This document shows positions 9,086 through 17,687 of a stretch of 64,000 bases of DNA, one piece after another. The DNA lies in IMG/VR virus record IMGVR_UViG_3300010413_000014, positions 1 through 64,000 of that record. One strand, given 5' to 3'. The translations under genes and the position numbers were made by a program. Origin of the DNA: a virus. The stretch's first letter is position 1; each line of letters opens with the position of its first letter. The notes beneath the pieces were generated by a model. It saw only the letters and a program-made list of their open reading frames with translations, did no database searches and was not told where the DNA came from.

Positions 9086-11214
9086 TAGAAAGTTGTTTTA
9101 TCTTCTTTAAATTGTACCTGATTTTTGAAATCTCGATAATTATCTTCAGAGAATACAACTTCCCCTCTCACTCCTCCTTGAACGCTAGCAGAAGCGATTT
9201 GTGTTGATGCTTGCGTCAAACTGGGATCTTGAGCTAGTCGTGCTGCATTATTGGCACCTATATCAGTAACGGCTGCGATAGCAGGTGGTGACTTTATTGC
9301 TGCATTAACATTAGGAGCTGTTCCTCCACTACTCGGCGGCGCTCCCTTTACTTTAGCTTTTTTGATATCAGATATTCCTTTGATGATTGGAATAACTGTG
9401 CCAGCAGCACCTGCTGCACCCATTGCTAATGATAATGGAAAAGGATATGTCTCAGCTGCCTTTGCAAATGAGCTTCCAATCGCTTTTGGAGCAGCCATGA
9501 TCATTTCAGCTAAAGCTAATTGTTGAGACATACCAAAGACCTCTGCAGCAGCTCCTAAAGCACTTTTTGTATACTGTTTATCTGAAGCTATCTTCGCCTC
9601 ATCAGCCTTTTGCTTGAGATTGGTTTCTTGTAACTTATACCGCTCTATGATAGCTGTTCGTTCACTTTCTAATAACTCAGTATTAGAAAGCTCTTGCTCC
9701 ATCTTACGATTCAAAAGCTCAAGTTCAAGATTCAATACATTCTCACCCTTCTGCCTTCGTCTTTCTAAATCAATCTCATCAATCTCAAGCTGAGTTTTAT
9801 ATTCTCGCTGAGCAAGCTCTTTATCTTTTGCTAACTTCTCCTCTTTTCGCTTTTCCTCTTCATCGATCGCCTTTTGTTTTTCAGCTTGAAGCTTTGCTTC
9901 TGCACCAAGCTGTTCACTTATCAAAGTTTTGCGAGCTTTGATAATCTCTCTTTCCTTATCAGCGATTAGTGCATCTAGATTAATTCGCTCTATGAGGAGG
10001 TTGTTGTACTTTTCTTCATCCTCCTTTGTATTGCCTCCAAGACCTCGTCTTCGTTCTAATAAGGCAATCTCATCATCAAGAACTTTCTTAGCATTTGCAT
10101 TGCGCTCAGCTTCTAAGGCTGCATAATCTTGCAAAGCCTTTGTTCGTCTTTCAAACGATAACTCAAAATCCTTCGAATCTCGCAAAGCGTTCTTCGCTTG
10201 AACATTTAGCTCAGCATCAAGCTTTTGTTGCTCTCTTTTTGATTTGTTGAGAGTATTTTGAGCGAGCTCAATTTGAGCAGCAGATGATATGAGAGATGTA
10301 GCGGCTCCGTCAGCTTCTGTAAATGCTTTTGTTGTTTCTTCGAATGCTTCAACCGCGACTTGCCCAACCTCCTTAAAAGAATCAACCATCGACTCAGCAG
10401 CTTCGACTGTCGAGTTCGTAAAATCGATCATCACCTGCTTTGCTCCTGCAAAGTCACCTTCCAGAGCTAATGCTGCCGCTTGTACTCCAGCAATTATCGC
10501 TTTGATTGGAGTAAGCATTAGATTCACAACATCCAACCAAGCTTTAAATCCAGCTATCACTACATCAACCGCTCCACCTAAAGCAACGAACACCGGATTC
10601 AAATATTTGGACAAAGCATCAACTAACCAATCTAAGATAGGTTGCAATGCATCTGAAAGAATCGTTACGATATTTGTGAATACCTGACCAAGTGCTCCTG
10701 TTATAGCAGCGAGCTTAGCTTGACCATCCTCTGTACTATTGATAGCTTTCTTGAATAATGTAAAGAGTCCAACTAAAGCTGTAATCACAACTCCGATTGG
10801 ATTTGCAATGAAGGCTTGCATCTTTCCAAGCAAACCTCCTGTTGCACTATCCAACTGCTTGATCGGATTTCTAGAATCCTTGTAGGCTTCTGTTAGTTTT
10901 CTTTGAGCCTTATCATTATTCTCGGTTGTACGAGTTTGTTTTATGCGCTCACCATTAAGCTTCTTCTTTGCTTTTTCGATATCCTTCTCAGTAGCACCGG
11001 TCGCCTCTAGAAGCTTAACTTCCTCTTCATACAGCTCAATGGTTTGCTCCATGAGTTGATTCTGGATCTTTACAGCTTCATTCTTTGCTACTAATCTCTC
11101 TTTTAGACTTTTTGTTGAATCTGTAGCTGCAGCATTCAACCTTATGATCTCTTGTTGAGCTTGAGTAACATCTAACTCGACTCTCGTCTTAATTGTATTT
11201 TGTGTATCTGCCAT
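9085..11214 (-). CDS. Tail tape-measure protein
   Basis: A 709-residue protein with the expected tape-measure layout: coiled-coil N-terminus, a hydrophobic stretch near residues 135-250 (FIANPIGVVITALVGLFTLF and following), long Lys/Glu-rich helices near 320-560, and an Ala/Gly-rich hydrophobic segment near 570-620. Such proteins set tail length and help pass DNA across the envelope. By the usual 1.5 angstrom per residue rule the tail would be about 100 nm, but that is only an estimate. It ends where the protease gene begins (shared base 9085). Tape measure lying upstream of protease and capsid is not the common order. Confidence 0.8.
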   Translation of the reverse strand: MADTQNTIKTRVELDVTQAQQEIIRLNAAATDSTKSLKERLVAKNEAVKIQNQLMEQTIELYEEEVKLLEATGATEKDIEKAKKKLNGERIKQTRTTENNDKAQRKLTEAYKDSRNPIKQLDSATGGLLGKMQAFIANPIGVVITALVGLFTLFKKAINSTEDGQAKLAAITGALGQVFTNIVTILSDALQPILDWLVDALSKYLNPVFVALGGAVDVVIAGFKAWLDVVNLMLTPIKAIIAGVQAAALALEGDFAGAKQVMIDFTNSTVEAAESMVDSFKEVGQVAVEAFEETTKAFTEADGAATSLISSAAQIELAQNTLNKSKREQQKLDAELNVQAKNALRDSKDFELSFERRTKALQDYAALEAERNANAKKVLDDEIALLERRRGLGGNTKEDEEKYNNLLIERINLDALIADKEREIIKARKTLISEQLGAEAKLQAEKQKAIDEEEKRKEEKLAKDKELAQREYKTQLEIDEIDLERRRQKGENVLNLELELLNRKMEQELSNTELLESERTAIIERYKLQETNLKQKADEAKIASDKQYTKSALGAAAEVFGMSQQLALAEMIMAAPKAIGSSFAKAAETYPFPLSLAMGAAGAAGTVIPIIKGISDIKKAKVKGAPPSSGGTAPNVNAAIKSPPAIAAVTDIGANNAARLAQDPSLTQASTQIASASVQGGVRGEVVFSEDNYRDFKNQVQFKEDKTTF

Positions 11215-11219
11215 AATTG

Positions 11220-13634
11220 TTAAGGATGAAAGGGTCCCATTTCTACTAAATCATAAACATCTCCGATCGATCCAGACCAATATACAACAAGACCACTTGA
11301 CGCAACAATTTGAATGTTATTTGTGAGAGAATAATAATCCACAGGAGGTCTTGGAATCCTAGAATTATCAATATCACCTACCGATCCAGGCACTGCATTT
11401 GCAGTAGCTGTTCCATTTACGTAATACTTACCTGTATCTGCATCATATAAGATTGAGAATCCAGCTGTTGTCTGATATGAGTAATATCTTGAGCTTAATG
11501 ACGGAGCTCTTAATAAATACAAATCTACCGGTACAGTAGAATTAATATACTCTTTGACTTCTTCTATTATACAGAACCCTAATAGATCATTCACATATAC
11601 AGGCTTCTTGATATCGAGTGTCTTTATGGTGGATTCTGGGATTGTGAATTGAACCTTAACTCGAAGTCCTATATCAATTAGATTATACCACTCCTCTATT
11701 CCGCGAGGAAGGGATAAATAATTGATATTCTGCACATGAGCATAATTATTAGAACTTCCTTCTGTTCCGTTTGCTCTGGTTGGAATTAATCCATTGATAT
11801 CATACTCCGAATTCACTAACCCTAATCCTAGATTCTTATACTCGAAATAAGGATGAGATCCTAGAAAATTAACAGATTGTACGGCAGATATGTCTTTGAA
11901 TTCTTTTGAATAGTATTCAACCAAAGAATCTAATTTACTCTCAATTCCTCCGGTTGTTAGTACTCTATCGTAAGAGTTTCCACGATAAGGCTCCTTGAGA
12001 CCGATTCTATTAATCTTTCCATAATTCAATCCAAAATCTGTATCATAGACCGCCAATCTCTCACTAACTAGATGATTGCTCCAGTCATAAAAATCTCCAA
12101 CTGCAATCTTTCGAGAATATGTTCCATATGTAAAGAAAACGACCTCCTTATTTTTTTCATCGATATCACAAAGAAGACCTTGTTGAGATAAGATTCCTAC
12201 TAGTAGAGTACTGATCGAATTCTTGGGGAATTCGCTTGTTAAATTTACAGTTGTGTTTATGAAGTATTCATCATTCTCATTGTACACGATCTCTTCTGCT
12301 GCTGGATTAATATATGTTTCTACTATATAGGAATCTAGCAGCTGTTGATCAAAGGCATTGATTCCACCTTTACTCTTAACATCAACAAAGATACCAAGAA
12401 AAGTTCCTCCTCCTGCGGGAGGAATCTCCATCTCTGCCTTATCTACTTCGCAATCAATACTTGTAATCTCTGCATAGACAGAGAGGTCGGGATCAGTTGT
12501 TAAGGTTTTGAAAACCACATTACCTCCAGGAGTTACATTCTCATAAGCTGCAAATACACTCACTCGAGCATTCAATGGTTCAAGAGCTGCTCCATATGGA
12601 GATACGATTGCTAAATTGCCATGAATATTGATCGTTCCTACATACCCCTTACTTACATCCGGCATATACCCACAAGTTCGAAGTCTATACGAATAGTCCG
12701 GATACATATCAGCAGGTTTACCCCAGTTTGGAATATCGATTGGTCTAAAATACGGCCCAATCCCCACAAACTCCATCACATTATAACAATAGTTTGTGGG
12801 AGGTGGAGTTGAAAAAGATGTTCCATATGGATTGCTTGATGCATTGGTGTCTGAGGTAAATTGCAACAATGAATTCTTTGCTTCATTATTATTTTTACCT
12901 TTATCTGAGACGATATAGGATACAGATAGATCATTGATATCGACCTCTTTCTCATATATTGGCATGTATCCATATGCATAGCAAATTGAATCCAAAAAAG
13001 CCTTAACATTTAATAGAGGTCTTGTTTGCCAGGGATTGATTCTATCAGGAGGAACTCGCTCATCAGTATCTAGCTTGTTGAATTTGTCGCCTATCGAATT
13101 TAAGGTATTAGGAAAGAGGGATAATGGATAAGTCTTCCCTGAAATTGTCGATAATCTTGCTAAATCGCCTGAAGTGATATTGTACGATGTCATCTCATCA
13201 ACTACACTCTGATAAGTAATCGGGAGATTTGAGTAAAGCTCACTTGTATTAAAAAGATTGTATAAGTTATCCTTTTTCCACAAATCAATTAAAGCTAGCG
13301 CTCCATCTATATAATTTACATTTATCTGGCCACCATCTGTATTATTGATGACCAAATAACCTTTCAATATACTATCATCATCAATCAACACCTTGCACTC
13401 CCACTTCTTATTCAATTGATTTGATAAAGAGGTATGATTAAATCGATTCAACTCCAATGCAGCTATATTGTAACTAGTGTACGGTAAACTAAGTGTATTG
13501 CTGTGCTTTATTTCTCTTGAATAAGGGTTACCTATTCGATTGACTACAGCATTATACTTCACACTCTCTCTATCAAATGTTTCTAGAGCTATCCAACTAG
13601 TGTTTTTCTTTATGTAGAGTTCTTGCTTGATCAT
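11220..13634 (-). CDS. Tail-tip / baseplate hub protein (putative)
   Basis: An 804-residue protein whose start codon overlaps the previous stop (ATGA, 13631-13634), so the two are translationally coupled. The N-terminus (NRIGNPYSREIKHSNTLSLP) and a later GTYSRKIAVGDFYDWSNH region are of the kind seen in tail-associated hub proteins of Bacteroidota siphoviruses, where about 200 N-terminal residues form a ring-like hub and the remainder reaches toward the tip. I see no catalytic peptidase or glycosidase motif. The assignment comes from style, length and position next to the tape measure. Confidence 0.55.
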   Translation of the reverse strand: MIKQELYIKKNTSWIALETFDRESVKYNAVVNRIGNPYSREIKHSNTLSLPYTSYNIAALELNRFNHTSLSNQLNKKWECKVLIDDDSILKGYLVINNTDGGQINVNYIDGALALIDLWKKDNLYNLFNTSELYSNLPITYQSVVDEMTSYNITSGDLARLSTISGKTYPLSLFPNTLNSIGDKFNKLDTDERVPPDRINPWQTRPLLNVKAFLDSICYAYGYMPIYEKEVDINDLSVSYIVSDKGKNNNEAKNSLLQFTSDTNASSNPYGTSFSTPPPTNYCYNVMEFVGIGPYFRPIDIPNWGKPADMYPDYSYRLRTCGYMPDVSKGYVGTINIHGNLAIVSPYGAALEPLNARVSVFAAYENVTPGGNVVFKTLTTDPDLSVYAEITSIDCEVDKAEMEIPPAGGGTFLGIFVDVKSKGGINAFDQQLLDSYIVETYINPAAEEIVYNENDEYFINTTVNLTSEFPKNSISTLLVGILSQQGLLCDIDEKNKEVVFFTYGTYSRKIAVGDFYDWSNHLVSERLAVYDTDFGLNYGKINRIGLKEPYRGNSYDRVLTTGGIESKLDSLVEYYSKEFKDISAVQSVNFLGSHPYFEYKNLGLGLVNSEYDINGLIPTRANGTEGSSNNYAHVQNINYLSLPRGIEEWYNLIDIGLRVKVQFTIPESTIKTLDIKKPVYVNDLLGFCIIEEVKEYINSTVPVDLYLLRAPSLSSRYYSYQTTAGFSILYDADTGKYYVNGTATANAVPGSVGDIDNSRIPRPPVDYYSLTNNIQIVASSGLVVYWSGSIGDVYDLVEMGPFHP

Positions 13635-14611
13635 CGCACATCCATTTCAGTAGATGATATACTTTCTAGAGATATCGTCACATCTGCACCATTGGTTAGA
13701 TTTGAGGTAGGAATAGCTATCGAACTTACTCTCATTAGCTCTAGGGGAGCTTGTTCGCTTGTCATAAAATATAATGCTGGAGAATAAGCGATACTTTTCA
13801 AAGCCTCTGCTTCTTTCTGAGTGACTCCTATAGAGCGGACAGTGATTGATTCTTTGAAAGCTACTTTCGTATAATTAGTTTCTACGTAAGGACTTCCTCC
13901 TGTTGTAGCTGTACTTTTAAACATATCAACATCCAATGTTTCACTATAAGATTGAGTAGGAGTAACTGTTAAGATATCGAAGCCGTAACTCATCCAACCT
14001 CCATATCGACTCTTCCAAATCAGATATCCTCCACATACAATTCTTCCTTGAGTTGGTTGATCAAAGTATACAGTAGGCCTTGAATCAGTCAAAGTTGGAT
14101 CCTTTAAGGTTATCTCGAAAAATGGATAACTATCAAATTCTGGTTGACTTATTCCTTGAACACTCCATTCATTCAAATGCTGTGTTGAATAGACAGTTGA
14201 TGTAAAGTTTCTGAAGCTTCTTCCTCCTATCAATGGAAGCTTTGCTATTATTGAAGGAGTTGTGGTTACATCTGTCGTGATCAGAAAATCATACTTATAT
14301 TGGGTAACAATTGTTTTCCAATCAATATGTGATCCTGATGCGATCTTATAAACATTTGCTGCGTGATGCTGCCTGGTTAATTTCATAAGATCGATAGTGA
14401 TCTCTCCACTAGCATTTAAATCAGCTTCCAAATAATTGGGCAACGTTTCTATTATCGCATCTGTTTGCATATCTCTTATCCTAAGGTTAACTCGAACAAC
14501 AAAGGATCCTGATTCAATTATTCGTACTCTTAGAGGTTCGTATAGGTAGCAATATGTTCTTGTTGATGTTGCTACTTGCCCTAATATCTCTGGTGTAATT
14601 GTTATAGCCAT
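13631..14611 (-). CDS. Distal tail protein (putative)
   Basis: A 326-residue beta-rich protein upstream of, and overlapping by four bases, the hub gene. Segments such as LRVRIIESGSFVVRVNLRIRD and the closing TNGADVTISLESISSTEMD fit a tail ring or distal-tail protein. In this phage group paired distal-tail and hub genes are usual. No named motif is visible, so function is inferred from position. A stem-loop and a tRNA-like relic lie immediately upstream. Confidence 0.45.
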   Translation of the reverse strand: MAITITPEILGQVATSTRTYCYLYEPLRVRIIESGSFVVRVNLRIRDMQTDAIIETLPNYLEADLNASGEITIDLMKLTRQHHAANVYKIASGSHIDWKTIVTQYKYDFLITTDVTTTPSIIAKLPLIGGRSFRNFTSTVYSTQHLNEWSVQGISQPEFDSYPFFEITLKDPTLTDSRPTVYFDQPTQGRIVCGGYLIWKSRYGGWMSYGFDILTVTPTQSYSETLDVDMFKSTATTGGSPYVETNYTKVAFKESITVRSIGVTQKEAEALKSIAYSPALYFMTSEQAPLELMRVSSIAIPTSNLTNGADVTISLESISSTEMDVR

Positions 14612-14712
14612 TATTTATATGTTTTTGACGTTGTATTTGAAGGATCATTCCTTCTTCTGATATATAACGCCACTTGCATTTAGATCGTGGCTTATTCTCT
14701 TTATTTTTAACA

Positions 14713-14761
14713 AAAGGAAGCTCTCTGCTTTTTCATCATCACTTACAGATAAGCTTCCTTT
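14713..14761 (-). other. Stem-loop upstream of tail genes
   Basis: A ten-base perfect inverted repeat (AAAGGAAGCT and AGCTTCCTTT) spans a 29-base loop. On the minus strand it is followed by only a short T stretch, so it could be a weak terminator or a processing site between the non-coding and tRNA-like region and the tail-tip genes. Confidence 0.45.
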
Positions 14762-14806
14762 CAACCTTGTCGGGATTTTCCGAACTATAACTAAACGTCC
14801 GGTATG

Positions 14807-14878
14807 CGCCTCATCGGAGATTCGAACTCCTTCAATCGGAACTGTGCACAGCTCTACGATTACTAGTCATAAAGAAGC
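14807..14878 (-). pseudogene. tRNA-like relic
   Basis: Read on the minus strand this 72-base stretch keeps several tRNA features: an acceptor stem GCTTCTT pairing with ATGAGGC at six of seven positions, a T arm GGAG-TTCGAAT-CTCC and a GTAGAGC box at the D-stem position. The D-stem partner is mutated (GACT), and the anticodon region is about four bases short with no proper stem. Instead the middle folds into a long hairpin (GAGCTGT-GC-ACAGTTC flanked by AATCG and CGATT). It is best read as a decayed tRNA, though a functional tRNA-like RNA cannot be excluded. The tRNA genes at 16470 and 23025 look intact. Confidence 0.45.
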
Positions 14879-14943
14879 ATTCTATTGATATAGCTAGCTT
14901 ATATCTGAATACTTCCCATCGCCACGATGTAATGACAGAGGCA

Positions 14944-15186
14944 TTATCTTTGTGAATGGTTCTCTTTCAACCACACCTTCGCTATTGTGAATGCATTTGC
15001 TAACATTTCCGTCTTTGCAGCATACATCATCGGAAAGAATGGATCCTTCCTATTTAATCCTCTAAAGGGATTACAGACAATTGTTTGCTGCTTCTTAACC
15101 TCAACATAATGCTCTATCACTCGACACATCTCTTCTATTGAGAATACTTCTGTATCACTTCGGTTAATGATCTCATTTGTATCCAT
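14944..15186 (-). CDS. Small protein of unknown function
   Basis: An 80-residue ORF with normal-looking amino-acid use (RDPFFPMMYAAKTEML-like hydrophobic patch after an acidic N-terminus). It lies alone between the tRNA-like relic and the repeat-rich non-coding region. No family is recognised. Its isolated place in the tail region and lack of a host-type promoter suggest it is transcribed with the late genes. Confidence 0.55.
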   Translation of the reverse strand: MDTNEIINRSDTEVFSIEEMCRVIEHYVEVKKQQTIVCNPFRGLNRKDPFFPMMYAAKTEMLANAFTIAKVWLKENHSQR

Positions 15187-15249
15187 ATTCTAGTTTGCTT
15201 CAATTCTTCGTTTCACTTTGCGCCTTTATGAGGAGTCTTGAATCTCGCA

Positions 15250-15560
15250 TCGATTGTGGATTGGTGATTTTTAGCTCCATTAGCTTCTTAGCTTCTCGTT
15301 TCATTTCTTTTTGCGCTGAAGCTAAATTTTTGAAAGCTGCATTTTCTGCATATCATTTTCAATTAGCTTCTTGCGTCTTTCTCGTTTCGTTTCTTTTGCG
15401 TAAGACGCAAAATGAAAGCTGCATTTTCTGCAGAGTTTTGATTTTAGCTTCCTCTTAGCTTCATCGTTTCGTTTCTTAACTTCCTGAAGTAAATTAAACT
15501 CTGCACTTTTTGCGATACTTTGATTTTAGCTTCTCTTTACTTCGTTGAGTTCGCTTCACT
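15250..15560. repeat. 82-base tandem repeat, about three to four units
   Basis: The core GCTGCATTTTCTGCA occurs at 15336 and 15418, and a diverged form at 15500, giving a constant 82-base period. On the minus strand each unit contains a CTGCA-GAAAA-TGCAG hairpin followed by GAAACGAAACGA-like and GAAGCTAAGA-like words. Because 82 is not a multiple of three, the Lys/Glu/Arg-rich translations of successive units fall in different frames, so I do not call a gene here. A plus-strand ORF over this stretch is likely a by-product. Confidence 0.7.
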
Positions 15561-15649
15561 TCTTCATTGGAGTAGCAAGCAAACCAGACGATGCATCCAT
15601 AGCATGTTGCGAACGGGCAATCTGAACCTACTCTTGAATTTGCTTTCAT

Positions 15650-16470
15650 ATGTCACTTGGCTTGGTGTTTGTTGTTGGTATTTGAGATTCTGAAGCATCC
15701 TTAATCACCTTCAACCTTTCTATCAAAACAAATGACAAATACCACCTACAAACCTAATTAGGTATTTTCTTACACCACTCCTTATTTCTTATCATTGTAG
15801 GATAATTGAGCTTGATTGAGAAAGTTTGATCATTTTCTCAGAAAGGTCTCCAAAATTTGTTTATCTAAGTTTGAAATATTTTTTCTCACACCGAGTGGTA
15901 TTTCTCATACGTTAAGATAGAAATTCCACAAATAAGAAAAATCCTTAATTTGTCAAATTTTTTGCAAGAAGTTAGTTAAACTTTTTAAAGTCAGAATTTC
16001 TCACAAACTTTCTAATTTGTTACTAATTCTATAGAAAATCAATTCTCAAAGGTGCACTATTTGCAGAGAAGCTAGCCTTCATTTTAGAAATCAGAATTTC
16101 TCACAAACCTTGGTATTTCTCATACAAAGATCTACAAATCTTTCAGATAACAAAATCCTCTAATTTCTATAAAAGTTGGACAGAAATTAGACCAACAAAA
16201 CTAATCACCGATTTTCTCACACCAACTGGTATTTGTTATTTATTTGTGAGAAATTCTAAGACGATAGAAAAATCTTAACTTTGTGTCATTATATATGAGA
16301 AACTAGCTTTGGTAATTGTTTGACCATTTTCTCATACGAGCTCTAGTTTCTATCGAATTCGGACACAAAATTCCTCACATGAGAAATCGTCCATCTTTCT
16401 ATTCTCAATAACAAGAAATACGATCTCTAAACTGATCTTTAAATTTCTCACTTGAGAGCTTATTTGTTGC
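15650..16470. repeat. Regularly spaced 26-base motif array (eight units)
   Basis: A motif of the form TTCTCACACC, four variable bases, then GGTATTTCTCAT recurs with its first base at about 15650, 15767, 15883, 15998, 16098, 16214, 16329 and 16445. Intervals are 117, 116, 115, 100, 116, 115 and 116 bases. The roughly 90 bases between motifs are not obviously conserved, except that the same 18-base sequence occurs at 15991 and 16091. The best copies are at 15883, 16098 and 16214; those at 15650, 16329 and 16445 are weak. No ORF crosses the array. A period of 115.5 bases is about eleven helical turns, so sites would face the same side of the DNA. Confidence 0.7.
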
Positions 16471-16554
16471 AGAGAGTGAGAGATTCGAACTCTCGAGACT
16501 TTTACATCTGACGCCTTAGCGGGGCGCTGCTTTCAACCACTCAGCCAACTCTCT
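16470..16554 (-). tRNA. tRNA-Ser (GCU)
   Basis: An 85-base class II tRNA: acceptor AGAGAGT paired with ACTCTCT, D arm GCTGAGTGGTTGAAAGC, anticodon stem GCGCC/GGCGT with loop CCGCTAA (anticodon GCT, serine), a long variable arm, and T arm GAGAG-TTCGAAT-CTCTC. The discriminator is G and no CCA is encoded. Position 33 reads C where almost all tRNAs have T. The gene sits at the edge of the repeat array. Confidence 0.88.
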
Positions 16555-16581
16555 AAAGGCTCACCCTGAGCGCGCTGTTCT

Positions 16582-16818
16582 ATGGGAAGCGGGATGAGCT
16601 CTATGAATGATAGGCTTCCTCAACCTATCGTGTCCCTGAATTTCTCTCCAATGGGCTTCTTTCTCTTTCGAGGCGGAGATGAGGATTATGATAATGTCCG
16701 TTTTATTATTAGAAGCGATGTGGACATCAGTGAACATCTGCTTATTTCAAAGATCGTTTGCCTGATACAGGACTTAGCAATCGAAGCGCTTATGAATGCT
16801 CATCGCTTCGGTAGTTAG
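16582..16818 (+). CDS. Possible plus-strand small gene
   Basis: A 78-residue plus-strand ORF in a stretch where the minus strand has many stops in every frame. The C-terminal half (YDNVRFIIRSDVDISEHLLI and onward) has a plausible amphipathic-helix composition. It converges with, and overlaps by 45 bases, the minus-strand gene ending at 16774. It would be the only plus-strand gene in the window. No promoter or leader was recognised, so this is a candidate only. Confidence 0.35.
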   Translation: MGSGMSSMNDRLPQPIVSLNFSPMGFFLFRGGDEDYDNVRFIIRSDVDISEHLLISKIVCLIQDLAIEALMNAHRFGS

Positions 16819-17223
16819 ATTTGTGATCTGATCATCAATAGCGATTATGAAAGCACGCGACATCTTTTGCTGGTAGTCTTCAAAGTTCTTCTTTAATGAT
16901 TCTTCTAAAGCGTTAGGTGCATTAGGTACCCAATTCTTCGTTCCATTCTTAGCTATGCTTTTAATCACTGCCCAAGCAGTTCCTTTTTCACTTAGATTTC
17001 CGATTCGGACACCTTTTCTTTGAACCCATTCTAATATAGGATCCAATGGTGGTTGCTTTCCTGGACCACGTCCATACCTAGCGAATTGAATATGAGACGG
17101 GGTTAATAAGATAGCTCCTGATTGTGTCGGTTGCACTTCACCCTTTCTTGTTGTATAAGGATCAAGCTCTTCTTTAACCGCCATAAGGAACTCTACCGCG
17201 ATCGCAATCAATTCATCACTCAT
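16774..17223 (-). CDS. Neck / tail-completion protein (putative)
   Basis: A 149-residue protein. I choose the ATG at 17221-17223 because it overlaps the upstream stop as ATGA, giving coupling to the preceding gene. The segment IQFARYGRGPGKQPPLDPIL followed by EWVQRKG is a recurrent signature in small neck or head-tail joining proteins of Bacteroidota phages. It lies in a compact group between the large terminase and the tail genes. The exact neck role (connector or tail completion) cannot be settled from sequence alone. Confidence 0.6.
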   Translation of the reverse strand: MSDELIAIAVEFLMAVKEELDPYTTRKGEVQPTQSGAILLTPSHIQFARYGRGPGKQPPLDPILEWVQRKGVRIGNLSEKGTAWAVIKSIAKNGTKNWVPNAPNALEESLKKNFEDYQQKMSRAFIIAIDDQITNLTTEAMSIHKRFDC

Positions 17224-17675
17224 GAGCAACTTACTTCATGTGGATATCGGAGTGTAAATTTGCCTAAGATACCTGAATGGTGTCCAGAACCATGTTTCGG
17301 AACCAATTGATAATTCACATTGAATACAGCTCGAGTTTCAGAACCTCTTAGCCGGATACGAATTGTGTTGTTGAGATGTTGAAGGAAGTTTATGTATAAA
17401 GTAGCCATCGAAGCTGCTGCTTCCTCCATATCATCCTTCACAGGCTCATCTGTCTTTGTTAACAGTAAACAAACTACATCAAAGGGTGGATCCATTACAA
17501 ATCCATTATTATCAAACTCAACTGTAGCTCTCAGATCCCAACTGATAAGCATAATCGGTAAATCCTCTTCCCGCGTTAGCCGGTTGAGTTGTATATCAAT
17601 CTTCTCATCACTGTTGGTTATAAATGCGCTTATACCTACCGCTTCAGCAGCTTCTTTTAGACTTGCTATAATCAT
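17220..17675 (-). CDS. Tail terminator-like protein (putative)
   Basis: A 151-residue protein whose length, alternating strand and helix pattern, and position (between a neck protein and a presumed tail-assembly protein) fit a tail terminator or tail-completion protein. Segments include IDIQLNRLTREEDLPIMLIS and DPPFDVVCLLLTKTDEP. No diagnostic motif is visible. The stop overlaps the next start (ATGA). Confidence 0.4.
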   Translation of the reverse strand: MIIASLKEAAEAVGISAFITNSDEKIDIQLNRLTREEDLPIMLISWDLRATVEFDNNGFVMDPPFDVVCLLLTKTDEPVKDDMEEAAASMATLYINFLQHLNNTIRIRLRGSETRAVFNVNYQLVPKHGSGHHSGILGKFTLRYPHEVSCS

Positions 17676-17687
17676 ATACCGGTTGAT

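Noticed and set aside
10289-10687. 132-residue plus-strand ORF opposite the tape-measure gene
   Set aside because: Ser/Ala/Thr-rich shadow of the Ala/Glu-rich coiled coil coded on the minus strand.
14881-14943. Suppressor tRNA with a CTA anticodon loop (GATATA-AGCTAGC-TATATC)
   Set aside because: The stem-loop has seven loop bases with CTA in the centre, but position 33 is G, there is no matching D or T arm at proper distance, and the acceptor cannot be formed.
15177-15458. 93-residue plus-strand ORF in the tandem-repeat region
   Set aside because: It is produced by the 82-base repeat; composition is Phe/Ser-rich and differs from real genes here.
15198-15545. Coiled-coil repeat gene on the minus strand
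   Set aside because: Attractive Lys/Glu-rich peptides appear, but in three frames with stops between because the 82-base unit is not a multiple of three. No start codon or continuous frame.
15650-16470. CRISPR array
   Set aside because: The repeat units are diverged rather than near-identical, spacers are about 90 bases, and no cas-like gene is present.
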